Shown: piece by piece, positions 32,679 through 41,021 of the stretch | Layout: every line of letters begins with the position of its first letter | How positions within the stretch are numbered: position 1 is the first letter of the stretch | DNA from: RHKX01 sp963826475 | Lineage (GTDB): Bacteria; Actinomycetota; Thermoleophilia; Solirubrobacterales; 70-9 | Length of the DNA: 64,000 nt | Reading direction: 5' to 3' | Assembly (NCBI GenBank): GCA_963826475.1 | Contig: CAWGXC010000003.1 | Span: forward strand, 1,364,001-1,428,000 | The notes under the pieces: generated by a model | Told to the model about the DNA's origin: nothing | Database searches by the model: none | Seen by the model: only the letters and a program-made list of their open reading frames with translations | Position numbers and translations under genes: made by a program

Positions 32679-34277
32679 TCAGTCCGTGGGCACCGCGCCG
32701 GTGCCCGCCAGCGGCAGGTCAGCGAGCCCATCGGGCACCGGCTCGGGCACGTCCTCGCTGACATCGAGGCCGAGGTCGTAGCCGAAGAAGAGCTGGCTGG
32801 CCGGCACGCGCAGGGGTCGATGCGCGTCGAGGCCGGCGATGGTGAGCGTCTCGAAGACGATCATCAGGTTGACCAGTTGCGAGCGGCGCTTCATGTAATA
32901 GAGGTCGTGGCAGAGCTTCCAGGCGGTACCGAGCGTCGAACCGGCGTAACCACAACGGACCTGCGCCCATCCGGTCACGCCGGGCTTGATCAGGTGGCGA
33001 CGCCGGTAATGGGGAAAGGCGCGCTCGAGGTCGGCGACCATCTCGGGTCGCTCGGGCCGCGGTCCGACGATGGTCATGTCGCCGCGCAGGACGTTCAGGA
33101 GCTGCGGAAGCTCATCGAAGTGGAGTCGTCGGAGCACGCGCCCGACCCGTGTCACCCGGGCATCGGCAGGTCGTGACCACTCCGCTCCGGACGCTTCGGC
33201 CGCAGCTGACATCGTCCTCAGCTTGAGGATCTGGAACTCGGCCCCTCCCGCCCCGACGCGGGTCTGCCTGTACATCACCGGCCCCCGGTCGGTGAGCTTG
33301 ATCGCCAGCGCCGCCAACGCGACCAAGGGCGCCGCCACGATCATCACGGGGATCGCGACAGCGAGCTCGACGACGCGATCCGAAAGCGGCCTCGTCGAGG
33401 TGAACTCGGGATGAAGCAGATACAGGTACCAGCGGGTGTCGATCGTTCCCATCGGCACGTGCCCGAAGAGATCCTCATAGAGCTGATCGGCGCCGATCGT
33501 CCGGACCGGGAGGTCGAGCAGTGACTCGAACCCGTCCTCGATGGGGAGGCGGGCGGAGCGTGCTCCGCGCGGACCGGAGACTCGAACGACGAGGTCGACC
33601 CGGTTGGCCAGGACGACGTCGCGAAGCATGCCGGCGCCCGTCTGATCGATCCAGCCGATCATCTCCGCGTGCTCGATGCCCGTCTCGAGCAGCTCCTGAT
33701 CGAGGGCGAGTGCGAACTCGGGCGAGCCGAGGGTTGCGATCCGCACCGGACATCGGCGGAGCCAGCGGGGCGCGGCCAGCTCGATCGCAAGGGCGACCTC
33801 CGCCGTGATGAGCGCCGCGAACAGGGCCGTTCCGCTGCCGATCTCGAACGTCCTCGGGCCGATCAGGTCCGCGAGAGCGAAGATCCCACAGCCGGCCAGA
33901 GCCGGGATCAGCGCGAGCAGGATGCGGGTCGTGGGCATGAGGTGGAGCGGCATGGGGAAGCGCCGCAGCGGGGCGGCGACGAGGGCGACCGCTGCGCCGA
34001 GCAGCAGCCCCTGACCGATTCCAGCGGTGATCGTCCCCGCGATGAAAGCGCCGACGGCGGGCAGCAGGACCCTCGCCCTGCCGAGAGCGGCGCGGCGGGA
34101 GAGCGAACGTGGAATCCGGTGCTCGCTGAGCCCGAGCGGCCGGCGACGCCGAGGAAGCGGATCGACGTAAGGGTCCCGCTCGGATGCGGTCAGGCGCAGT
34201 TGCTCCCGTCGTACGGCATCCGGGCGAACCGTCACGTCTTCGCCTGATCCTCCGTCTTGGTCGATGCCTCGAGCCAT
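32679..34277 (-). CDS. Polyprenyl-phosphate sugar-1-phosphate transferase (WbaP-like)
   Basis: 532-residue initiating enzyme of exopolysaccharide or glycopolymer synthesis, moving a sugar-1-phosphate to undecaprenyl phosphate. The N-terminal half has about four membrane helices and a CoA-binding-like cytosolic domain. The C-terminal bacterial sugar transferase domain has a re-entrant hydrophobic segment (VVELAVAIPVMIVAAPLVALAALA), YRQTRVGAGG, LKLRTM, LRRLHFDELPQLLNVLRGDMTIVGPRPERPE and KPGVTGWAQV. The ATG at 34277 is chosen; a GTG near 34237 is also possible. The transferase core is complete. With the LCP protein at 3794 it suggests a wall-attached polymer. Confidence 0.9.
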   Translation of the reverse strand: MARGIDQDGGSGEDVTVRPDAVRREQLRLTASERDPYVDPLPRRRRPLGLSEHRIPRSLSRRAALGRARVLLPAVGAFIAGTITAGIGQGLLLGAAVALVAAPLRRFPMPLHLMPTTRILLALIPALAGCGIFALADLIGPRTFEIGSGTALFAALITAEVALAIELAAPRWLRRCPVRIATLGSPEFALALDQELLETGIEHAEMIGWIDQTGAGMLRDVVLANRVDLVVRVSGPRGARSARLPIEDGFESLLDLPVRTIGADQLYEDLFGHVPMGTIDTRWYLYLLHPEFTSTRPLSDRVVELAVAIPVMIVAAPLVALAALAIKLTDRGPVMYRQTRVGAGGAEFQILKLRTMSAAAEASGAEWSRPADARVTRVGRVLRRLHFDELPQLLNVLRGDMTIVGPRPERPEMVADLERAFPHYRRRHLIKPGVTGWAQVRCGYAGSTLGTAWKLCHDLYYMKRRSQLVNLMIVFETLTIAGLDAHRPLRVPASQLFFGYDLGLDVSEDVPEPVPDGLADLPLAGTGAVPTD

Positions 34278-34335
34278 GGGGTGAAGGGCATTTTGACAGC
34301 GAGCGGCTCGAAAGCTCAGCCGGCCGGCGAGCATC

Positions 34336-34341
34336 TAGCAT
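34336..34341 (+). promoter_or_regulatory. -10 element, leaderless promoter of the crotonase gene
   Basis: TAGCAT, 8 nt, then the GTG at 34350. This decides the start, since an in-frame ATG at 34257 lies upstream of the promoter and inside the divergent gene's 5' end. Confidence 0.5.
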
Positions 34342-34349
34342 TCGGCGGT

Positions 34350-35156
34350 GTGAGCGAGACGGTTTCAGAGCGGATCAGGATCGAGCGATGTGGCGACGTC
34401 GCCGAGGTGAGGCTCTCCCGGCCCGAGAAGCACAACGCGCTCGATTTCGCCATGTTCGAGGCCCTCGGGAAGGCGATCGACGAGCTCACCACGGATGCGA
34501 GCACTCGCGCCGTCGTCCTGCACGGAGAGGGTCCGAGCTTCTGCTCCGGACTCGATTTCCCGAGCTTCATCGCCGAGGGCCGCCCGGTCGAGGAGATGCT
34601 CTCCCGTCGCGAGGGAGAGGCCGCGAACCTCGCCCAGCGTGTTGCGTACGGATGGCAGACGCTCCCGATGCCGGTGATCGCCGCCGTCCACGGCAACTGC
34701 ATCGGCGGCGGAGCCCAGATCGCGCTCGGCGCCGATGTCAGGCTGATCGAGCCCGGCGCCAGGATCTCGATCCGCGAGGTCCATTGGGGCCTGATTCCCG
34801 ACATGGGAATCACCCGCTCGCTACCCCGGCTCGTCCGCGCCGACGTGGCCAAGGAGCTGGTCCTGACGGCTCGCATCCTCGACGGCGAGGAAGCCGTGCG
34901 CATCGGTCTTGCAACGAAGCTCGCCGATGATCCCCTCGCCGCCGCACGAGAGCTGGCGGCCGAGATCGCCACCCGCTCGCCGGACGCCATCCGGCGCGCC
35001 AAACGGCTGCTCGAGCAGGGCTGGAACATGGGACCCGAGGAATCCCTGGCGCTCGAGGAGGAGCTCCAGCGCGAGCTGCTCGGATCGCCGAACCAGATGA
35101 AGGCGGTCCAGGCGGCGTTCACGAACGAGCCGGCCGAGTTCGACGACGCGAGCTAG
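34350..35156 (+). CDS. Crotonase / enoyl-CoA hydratase family protein
   Basis: 268-residue crotonase-fold enzyme acting on an acyl-CoA. The oxyanion-hole motifs are present: GEGPSFCSGLDFPSF and NCIGGGAQIALGADVRL. In rat enoyl-CoA hydratase the two catalytic glutamates lie in GGGCE and QPE; here the first is Gln (GGGAQ), the second remains Glu (IREVHWG), and an Asp follows in GLIPDMG. A simple hydratase is therefore doubtful and an isomerase or other crotonase activity is possible. It stands as a single gene. Confidence 0.85.
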   Translation: MSETVSERIRIERCGDVAEVRLSRPEKHNALDFAMFEALGKAIDELTTDASTRAVVLHGEGPSFCSGLDFPSFIAEGRPVEEMLSRREGEAANLAQRVAYGWQTLPMPVIAAVHGNCIGGGAQIALGADVRLIEPGARISIREVHWGLIPDMGITRSLPRLVRADVAKELVLTARILDGEEAVRIGLATKLADDPLAAARELAAEIATRSPDAIRRAKRLLEQGWNMGPEESLALEEELQRELLGSPNQMKAVQAAFTNEPAEFDDAS

Positions 35157-35193
35157 GCGCCGCCCCGCCCTCCCCTTGGAATACGCTCCCCCG

Positions 35194-35529
35194 ATGGCGG
35201 GAGGCAATGGACTGGTCGGGCAGCTGCGTGCGATCGCGAACGCCGTCGAGGTGCTTCCGGAGGTCCGCGATCACCTGATCGCCCTCGACGCTCACGTGGC
35301 CGAGATGTCGGCCGAGGTCTCACGCATGCGGGAGGGCGTCGATGCGCTCGGCGAATCGGTGGGCGAATTGAACGCGAACACCGAGACGCTGGACACGCAC
35401 TTCGTCGGGCTGCGGCAGGACATGGCGGGGCTGGATCGGCACTTCCGCGCGCTGCGCAGCACGCTGGCACCGATCCAGAGCGCGCTTGCCGGGGTCGGCA
35501 AGCTGGGCGTTCGGCTCCGGGGCTCCTGA
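35194..35529 (+). CDS. Small coiled-coil protein
   Basis: 111-residue protein of unknown function, almost entirely predicted coiled coil with heptad-like spacing (HLIALDAHVAEMSAEVSRMREGVDALGESVGELNANTETLD...LRQDMAGLDRHFRALRSTL). It ends with a short basic tail (LGVRLRGS). No membrane segment is present. The ATG at 35194 lies 6 nt after TACGCT, a leaderless arrangement; a TTG at 35176 is in frame but upstream of this -10. It sits between a crotonase and an M50 protease gene on the same strand. Confidence 0.7.
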   Translation: MAGGNGLVGQLRAIANAVEVLPEVRDHLIALDAHVAEMSAEVSRMREGVDALGESVGELNANTETLDTHFVGLRQDMAGLDRHFRALRSTLAPIQSALAGVGKLGVRLRGS

Positions 35530-35546
35530 CCGGAGCTGGGCGGCCG

Positions 35547-35552
35547 TAACAT
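35547..35552 (+). promoter_or_regulatory. -10 element, leaderless promoter of the M50 protease gene
   Basis: TAACAT, 7 nt, then the ATG at 35560, with no ribosome site. The identical hexamer with the same geometry precedes sdhA2 (41861). Confidence 0.5.
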
Positions 35553-35559
35553 CTGGTTG

Positions 35560-36768
35560 ATGCCGCGGCGCAGCAAGTTCACTCTGCTCACGATCCGGGG
35601 GATCCCGGTGGGCGTCGACTGGAGCTGGTTCTTCGTCCTCTTCCTCGTGATCTGGCTGCTCTCGGGCTATTACCGGGACCTCCTCGGCGGACCCGATGGA
35701 TCGATCGAGCCCTACCTGTTGGCCGTGATCAGCGCGGCTGGCTTCTTCGGCTCGATCCTGTTGCACGAGCTCGGGCACGCGGTCGTCGCGCTGCGCAACA
35801 AGATCGGGATCACGCAGATAACGCTGTGGATGTTCGGGGGCATCGCCGGCCTCGAGAAGGATCCCGACAGCGCCGGGGTGGAGTTCAGGATCGCCGCCGC
35901 CGGCCCACTGGTCACGTTCGTCATCGGGGCGGCATGCCTCGGTGCCGGCGCCGCCATCGACGGCAGCGCCTTCTGGGATGGAGCGACCTTCGACGAGGGG
36001 GCCTCGATCTCGTCGTCGGTCGCCGTGCTCGCCTGGATCGGCAACATCAATGCGGCGATCCTCGTCTTCAACCTGCTTCCCGCCTTCCCGCTCGACGGAG
36101 GCAGGATCGCGCGCGCGATCGCATGGAAGGTCACCGGCGATCGCGATCGGGCGACGACCTTCGCCGCCCGGCTCGGCCAGGGCTTCGCGCTCATCTTCAT
36201 CGCGGTCGGCGTCGTCCTGATGCTGAGCGGGTGGTTCATCAGCGGCGTCTGGCTTGCCCTGATCGGCTGGATGCTCGGCTCCTCGGCCCGCGCGACGGCG
36301 GTGCGGAGCGAGCTCAACCGCCGGCTCGGGAGCCTTCTCGTGGCCGATGTGATGGACGACGAGCCCGTCGCGATCCCCGCCGACACGACGATCGAGCGCG
36401 CGCTCGACGAATACTTCCTGCGCTATCGCTGGCCTTGGTTCCCGGTCGTCGACGCCGCTCAGCGCTTCGTCGGGCTGATCAACCGCGGCGCCGCCGACTC
36501 CGTCCCCGAGGTCAACCGGACCAACAGCACCGTCTCCGACGTCATGGGCGACGACGAGGGGGCCGGCGCACAGACCGTCAGGACCGATGCTCCGATCGAG
36601 AGTCTCCTCGCCAATCTCGAGCTCCGGCGCCTCGGTGGCCTGGCCGCCGTCGACGCCGACGGGCGGCTGCTCGGGGTGATCACCGTCGACCGCCTCGGCA
36701 GGGCTCTCCGCGACGTGGTCGGGACGCGGGCGGGGGGGTTCGGTAGAGGGCCGGAGCCGCCCGAATAG
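35560..36768 (+). CDS. Site-2 protease family (M50) metalloprotease with CBS pair
   Basis: 402-residue intramembrane metalloprotease. The zinc motif HELGH lies in helix 2 (SILLHELGHAVVALRN), and the third ligand is in NLLPAFPLDGGRI, the M50B signature. About five to six helices fill residues 1-240. Two C-terminal CBS domains follow (MDDEPVAIPADTTIERALDEYFLRY and APIESLLANLELRR), which may sense an adenine nucleotide. It is the SpoIVFB/Rip3-like class that cleaves membrane-bound regulators. Its TAG is embedded in the -10 (TAGAAT) of the following sdh operon. Confidence 0.9.
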   Translation: MPRRSKFTLLTIRGIPVGVDWSWFFVLFLVIWLLSGYYRDLLGGPDGSIEPYLLAVISAAGFFGSILLHELGHAVVALRNKIGITQITLWMFGGIAGLEKDPDSAGVEFRIAAAGPLVTFVIGAACLGAGAAIDGSAFWDGATFDEGASISSSVAVLAWIGNINAAILVFNLLPAFPLDGGRIARAIAWKVTGDRDRATTFAARLGQGFALIFIAVGVVLMLSGWFISGVWLALIGWMLGSSARATAVRSELNRRLGSLLVADVMDDEPVAIPADTTIERALDEYFLRYRWPWFPVVDAAQRFVGLINRGAADSVPEVNRTNSTVSDVMGDDEGAGAQTVRTDAPIESLLANLELRRLGGLAAVDADGRLLGVITVDRLGRALRDVVGTRAGGFGRGPEPPE

Positions 36769-36771
36769 AAT
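36766..36771 (+). promoter_or_regulatory. -10 element of the sdhCAB operon
   Basis: TAGAAT overlaps the preceding gene's TAG. Eight nt later is an ATG (36780) that opens an 11-residue upstream ORF and not sdhC itself. Confidence 0.5.
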
Positions 36772-36779
36772 CCCGATCG

Positions 36780-36815
36780 ATGGCCGTTCCGAGACCTCGC
36801 AGCGAACTCAGGTGA
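36780..36815 (+). CDS. 11-residue upstream ORF coupled to sdhC
   Basis: The ORF MAVPRPRSELR begins at the predicted transcription start and ends with a TGA that overlaps the sdhC GTG as GTGA. It is out of frame with sdhC, so it would be translated from the leaderless end and deliver ribosomes to sdhC, which lacks a clear ribosome site of its own. Confidence 0.45.
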   Translation: MAVPRPRSELR

Positions 36816-37621
36816 GCTCGGAAGCCCCCAGCCTCGGCGGGGCGGCGGGATCGGGGGAGCAGCCCCGCCTGCGCTGGCTGCGCGAGGTCTGGGCGTCGAC
36901 GCTCGGCAAGAAGATCCTCGTCGCGATCACCGGCGTGCTGCTCGCCGGCTACGTGATCCTGCACGCGCTCGGCAACCTCAAGGGCCTGCAGGGCCCCGGC
37001 GGCGGCGACCCGGCGATCGACCAGTACGCGGAGTTCCTGCGCACGGTCGGAGGTCCGGCGATTCCGCGAAGCGGGGTGCTCTGGATCGTTCGCGGGATCC
37101 TGATCGTGGCGCTGGTCATCCACATCGTCGGCGTGACCCAGCTGATCAAGCGCAACCGCGCTGCGAGGCCGGCTCCCGCCAAGGTCGTCGAGCGCTCCCT
37201 CTCCTCGCGGACGATGGCCTACAGCGGCTACCTGCTGCTCGCCTTCATCATCTTCCACGTCCTGCAGTTCACGACGCTGACGATCCACCCGGCGCCGCTC
37301 GTGCAGGGCTCGGTCTACGCCAACCTCTACAACACGTTCCAGCTCTGGTGGCTGGTCGCCATCTACGTGGCCGCCATGGTGATCCTCTTCTTCCACCTCC
37401 GCCACGCCCTTTGGAGCCTGCTGCAGACGCTCGGCTGGGAGAAGCCGAACCGCAACCCGACCTTTCGGCGCGGCGCCACCGCAACCGCCGTGCTCGTCGC
37501 CGGGTTCTTCGCTCTGATCCCGATCCTGTTCTTCTCGGGCGCCCTGCCGGCGCCCGATTCGGGCGGCGATGGCGGGGGCACCACCTCCGTGGTCTCCGCC
37601 GGCGCGGAGGGTGCCGGATGA
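36812..37621 (+). CDS. sdhC: Succinate dehydrogenase cytochrome b subunit
   Basis: 269-residue single-chain membrane anchor of the five-helix, di-haem (type B) kind found in Wolinella, Bacillus and many actinobacteria. Probable haem histidines occur in GYVILHALGNLKG, ALVIHIVGVTQ, IIFHVLQFT and LFFHLRHALWSLLQ. It passes electrons from the SdhAB head to menaquinone. The GTG at 36812 shares GTGA with the uORF stop. The C-terminus is a Gly/Ser-rich tail. It overlaps sdhA by 4 nt. No separate sdhD is needed in this type. Confidence 0.92.
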   Translation: MSSEAPSLGGAAGSGEQPRLRWLREVWASTLGKKILVAITGVLLAGYVILHALGNLKGLQGPGGGDPAIDQYAEFLRTVGGPAIPRSGVLWIVRGILIVALVIHIVGVTQLIKRNRAARPAPAKVVERSLSSRTMAYSGYLLLAFIIFHVLQFTTLTIHPAPLVQGSVYANLYNTFQLWWLVAIYVAAMVILFFHLRHALWSLLQTLGWEKPNRNPTFRRGATATAVLVAGFFALIPILFFSGALPAPDSGGDGGGTTSVVSAGAEGAG

Positions 37622-39534
37622 CGCTGAAGCTCGACTCTCAGATTCCCGAGGGCCTCGTCGAGGAGAAATGGCGGCACTGGCTCGACGAGCACAAGCTCGT
37701 CGGCCCGCGCAATCGCAACGAGTACAAGGTGATCGTCGTCGGCACCGGCCTGGCGGGCGCGAGCGCCTCCTCCACGTTGGCGGGCATGGGCTACAAGGTC
37801 GAGTGCTTCTGCGTGCAGGACTCCGCCCGCCGCGCGCACTCGATCGCGGCGCAGGGCGGAATCAACGCGACCAAGGACTACGCCAACGAGGGTGACTCCG
37901 TCCACAGGCTCTTCGTCGACACCATCAAGGGCGGCGACTTCCGCGCCCGTGAGGCCAACGTCTGGCGCTTGGCCGAGCTCTCGACCGGGATCATCGACCA
38001 GGCGGTCGCTCAGGGTGTCCCGTTCAACCGCGAGTACGGCGGCATGCTCGCCACGCGGAGCTTCGGCGGCGTGCTCGTCGAGCGCACCTTCTACTGCCGC
38101 GGTCAAACCGGACAGCAGCTGCTGCTCGGCGCCTACCAGGCGCTGCAGAAGCAGGTGGCCGACGGCCAGGCCGAGATCCACACGCGCCACGAGATGCTCG
38201 ACCTGGTCATCGTCGACGGACATGCGCGGGGCATCGTCACCCGCGATCTGACGACCGGCGAGCTCGAGGCGCACGTCGCCGATGCGGTGGTCCTCGCGAC
38301 CGGCGGCTACTGCAACGTCTATTACCTCTCGACGAACGCCAAGAACTCCAACGTGACGGCCATCTGGCGCGCCCACAAGCGGGGCGCCGGCTTCGCGAAC
38401 CCGTGCTTCACCCAGATTCACCCCACCTGCATCCCGCAATCGGGCGACTACCAGTCGAAGCTGACCCTGATGAGCGAGTCGCTTCGCAACGACGGGCGCA
38501 TCTGGGTCCCCAAGGACCCCGACGAGGAGCGCCCGCCTGAGGACATCCCCGACGACGAGCGCCTCTACTACCTCGAGGAGCGCTACCCGCGATACGGCAA
38601 CCTCGTTCCCCGCGACGTCGCCTCGCGACAGGCGAAGATCGTCTGCGACGAAGGCCTTGGAGTCGGCGGCACCGGCCGCGGCGTCTACCTCGACTTTCGC
38701 GATGCGATCGAGGAGAAGGGCGAGGAGACCATCGCCGGCCGCTACGGGAACCTCTTTTCGATGTACGAGCGGATCACCGGCGACAGCCCCTGGGAGACGC
38801 CGATGAAGATCTATCCGGCACCTCACTACTCGATGGGTGGGCTCTGGGTCGACTACCGGCTACAGACGACGATCCCCGGACTGTTCGCGATCGGTGAATC
38901 GAACTACTCCGATCACGGCGCCAATCGCCTCGGGGCCAGCGCGATGATGCAATGCCTCGCCGACGGCTACTTCATCCTCCCCCACACCGTCACGGACTAT
39001 CTGGCACGACTCGAGGACGAGTTCGATCACGAGGACCCGGCGTACGAGTCGACGCTGGAGGAATGTCGCAAGCGCATCGACAGCCTGCTGTCGATCGAGG
39101 GCACCACGGCGCCGAGCGTCTTCCACCGCAAGCTCGGGCACCTGATGCTCGACAAGTGCGGCATCACCCGTGACGCCGAGGGACTGCGTGAGGCCATCGA
39201 CGACATCCGTGAGCTCCGCGACGAGTTCTGGCGCGACCTGCGGGTCGGCGGCGAGGGCGAGGAGCTCAATCAGAGCCTCGAGCACGCCGGCCGCGTCGCC
39301 GACTTCTTCGAGCTCGCGGAGCTGATGTGCCGCGACGCGATCGAGCGCGACGAGTCATGCGGTTGCCACCTTCGCGAGGAGCATCAGACCGAAGAGGGCG
39401 AGGCCGTGCGCGACGACGAGCACTGGGCGAAGGTCTCCGTCTGGGAGCACAAAGGGGCCGACGCCGAGCCGGAGCTGCAGTTCGAGGATCTGGGCTTCGA
39501 GGTCGTCGAGCCGAGCCAGAGGAGCTACAAGTGA
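37618..39534 (+). CDS. sdhA: Succinate dehydrogenase flavoprotein subunit (type B complex)
   Basis: 638-residue catalytic subunit oxidising succinate to fumarate. It has the FAD dinucleotide motif (VIVVGTGLAGASASSTLAGMGY), the covalent-FAD His region (RRAHSIAAQGGINATKDYANEG), substrate residues in HPTCIPQSGDY and the C-terminal ANRLGASAMMQCLADG. Length matches the long SdhA of type B enzymes. The ATG overlaps the sdhC stop as ATGA, and its own stop overlaps sdhB as GTGA. Confidence 0.95.
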   Translation: MTLKLDSQIPEGLVEEKWRHWLDEHKLVGPRNRNEYKVIVVGTGLAGASASSTLAGMGYKVECFCVQDSARRAHSIAAQGGINATKDYANEGDSVHRLFVDTIKGGDFRAREANVWRLAELSTGIIDQAVAQGVPFNREYGGMLATRSFGGVLVERTFYCRGQTGQQLLLGAYQALQKQVADGQAEIHTRHEMLDLVIVDGHARGIVTRDLTTGELEAHVADAVVLATGGYCNVYYLSTNAKNSNVTAIWRAHKRGAGFANPCFTQIHPTCIPQSGDYQSKLTLMSESLRNDGRIWVPKDPDEERPPEDIPDDERLYYLEERYPRYGNLVPRDVASRQAKIVCDEGLGVGGTGRGVYLDFRDAIEEKGEETIAGRYGNLFSMYERITGDSPWETPMKIYPAPHYSMGGLWVDYRLQTTIPGLFAIGESNYSDHGANRLGASAMMQCLADGYFILPHTVTDYLARLEDEFDHEDPAYESTLEECRKRIDSLLSIEGTTAPSVFHRKLGHLMLDKCGITRDAEGLREAIDDIRELRDEFWRDLRVGGEGEELNQSLEHAGRVADFFELAELMCRDAIERDESCGCHLREEHQTEEGEAVRDDEHWAKVSVWEHKGADAEPELQFEDLGFEVVEPSQRSYK

Positions 39535-40304
39535 ACTTCACCCTGAATATCTGGAGGCAGGAGGACGGGGAGAGCGCGGGCGCGTTCGAGCGTCACGAGG
39601 TCGATGACATCGACGGCGAGGCCTCCTTCCTGGAGATGCTCGACGTGCTCAACGAGCGGATCGTCCACGACGGCGGCGTTGCGATCGCCTACGACCGCGA
39701 CTGCATGGAGGGGATCTGCGGCTCCTGCGACCTATTGATCGACGGCATCCCACATGGCCCGCGACGCGTGACCAGCTGCCAGACCTACATGCGCGACTTC
39801 CCCGACGGAGCCGAGATCAAGGTCGAGCCGTTCCAGAACACGGCCTTCGGCGTGATCCGCGACCTCGTCGTCGATCGCAGCCCGCTCGACCGCATCGTCG
39901 AGGCCGGAGGCTACATCTCGGTCACGTCCGGCCCGAAGCCGGAGCCGAACGCAAACCCAGTCCGGCCGGAGGACCAGGAGCACGCGATGGACGCCGCCAT
40001 CTGCATCGGCTGCGGCGCCTGCGTCGCCGCCTGCCCGAACGGCTCGGCGATGCTCTTCACCGGCGCCAAGGTCGCCCACCTCAACTCGCTGCCCCAGGGC
40101 GAGCCCGAACGCTACGACCGCGCCCACGACATGGTCGCCCAGCACGACGCCGAGGGCTTCGGCGGCTGCACGAACTTCGGCGAGTGCCAGGCCGTCTGCC
40201 CGCAGGAGATCTCGATCAAGGTGATCGGCGAGCTCTACGCGGATTACCGCAAGGCGATGATCCACCGCCTGCGAGCCCGCCGCGGCTCGGTCAAGCCCCA
40301 GTAG
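39531..40304 (+). CDS. sdhB: Succinate dehydrogenase iron-sulfur subunit (type B complex)
   Basis: 257-residue electron-transfer subunit. The 2Fe-2S site is CMEGICGSCDLLIDG...TSC, the 4Fe-4S site CIGCGACVAACPNGS and the 3Fe-4S site CTNFGECQAVCP, in which the C-x5-C spacing has no extra cysteine. This is the normal trio 2Fe-2S, 4Fe-4S, 3Fe-4S. The GTG at 39531 overlaps the sdhA TGA. The 3' end overlaps the convergent glutaredoxin-like gene by 14 nt. Confidence 0.95.
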   Translation: MNFTLNIWRQEDGESAGAFERHEVDDIDGEASFLEMLDVLNERIVHDGGVAIAYDRDCMEGICGSCDLLIDGIPHGPRRVTSCQTYMRDFPDGAEIKVEPFQNTAFGVIRDLVVDRSPLDRIVEAGGYISVTSGPKPEPNANPVRPEDQEHAMDAAICIGCGACVAACPNGSAMLFTGAKVAHLNSLPQGEPERYDRAHDMVAQHDAEGFGGCTNFGECQAVCPQEISIKVIGELYADYRKAMIHRLRARRGSVKPQ

Positions 40305-40584
40305 CCTCACGGCCGGCGTTCGCCCACCTGACGATCGCGCCGGTTCCCGTAACCACCTCGCCGTCGTCGAGGACCAGGATCGGGACATCGCTCTGGCCGC
40401 TCAGCTGCTCGATCTCGTCGCGGGCGTCGCCGCGGCGGGTCCAAGGCATCAGCTTGTACCCGGGCACCGTTTTGAGCTCGTATTCGCAGCCGGCTCCGTC
40501 GAGTGCTCTAGCCGCCCGCCCGCACGGGTGAAGTGGCGCCCCGGACTTCTTGGCTCCGCAGGTGTAGAGAGTCATCGGGGCCAT
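40291..40584 (-). CDS. Glutaredoxin / GST N-terminal-like thioredoxin-fold protein
   Basis: 97-residue thioredoxin-fold protein. It starts TLYTCGAKKSGAPLHPCGRAARALDGAGCEYEL, has the cis-Pro segment SDVPILVLDDG and then GTGAIVRWA. This resembles the N-terminal glutathione-binding domain of GST/glutaredoxins, but no CxxC is present; cysteines lie in YTCG and HPCG. Function is probably redox but not defined. The ATG at 40584 is used; a second ATG (40575, MTLYTCG) is equally plausible. It is the last gene of the DsbA-VKOR operon. Confidence 0.75.
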   Translation of the reverse strand: MAPMTLYTCGAKKSGAPLHPCGRAARALDGAGCEYELKTVPGYKLMPWTRRGDARDEIEQLSGQSDVPILVLDDGEVVTGTGAIVRWANAGREATGA

Positions 40585-40613
40585 CGTTTCAGAGCGGGCC
40601 GGAAGACGCAGAG

Positions 40614-41021
40614 TTATCTCAACATGCGCGTGACGGCCGCCACGGCCAGCAGCGTCATCAGCACGGCGCTCGCCACGCACCACTGGCAGATCGCGTCGAT
40701 CACGAAGAGCTCGAGATAGGTCAGATAAGCGCTGAAGCCGAAGCCGATGATCGCCAGGGCCGCGGTGGCCGTCCTGCCGAGGTCGCCGCGAAACCACAGC
40801 GAGCCGCCGATGCCCAGGTATCCGAGCAGGCCGAGCAGCGCGACCGGGACGCCGGCGAGCTCGGCGTAGGTGGAGGCTTGAACCTTCTCGCAGCCGCCCG
40901 TGGTGCAGACCGGCTGGATGCCCGCGTAGTGGACGTAGGTGAGGTAGCCGGCGATTCCGAGCCCGATCAGACAGAGGAGCCCGATCAGGCGCGTCAGGCC
41001 GTCTGCGCGATCAGGAGCCAC
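40614..41021 (-). CDS. Vitamin K epoxide reductase (VKOR) family protein
   Basis: 135-residue membrane protein with four helices that reoxidises a DsbA-like partner and passes electrons to menaquinone. The active-site CxxC is CQWC in helix 4 and the shuttle cysteine pair is in the first loop (PVCTTGGCEKVQAS). A conserved Ser/Thr-Tyr segment follows (STYAELAGVPVALLGLLGY). The GTG at 41021 overlaps the DsbA gene by 11 nt, so coupling is very likely. It replaces DsbB, as in other actinobacteria. Confidence 0.93.
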   Translation of the reverse strand: MAPDRADGLTRLIGLLCLIGLGIAGYLTYVHYAGIQPVCTTGGCEKVQASTYAELAGVPVALLGLLGYLGIGGSLWFRGDLGRTATAALAIIGFGFSAYLTYLELFVIDAICQWCVASAVLMTLLAVAAVTRMLR

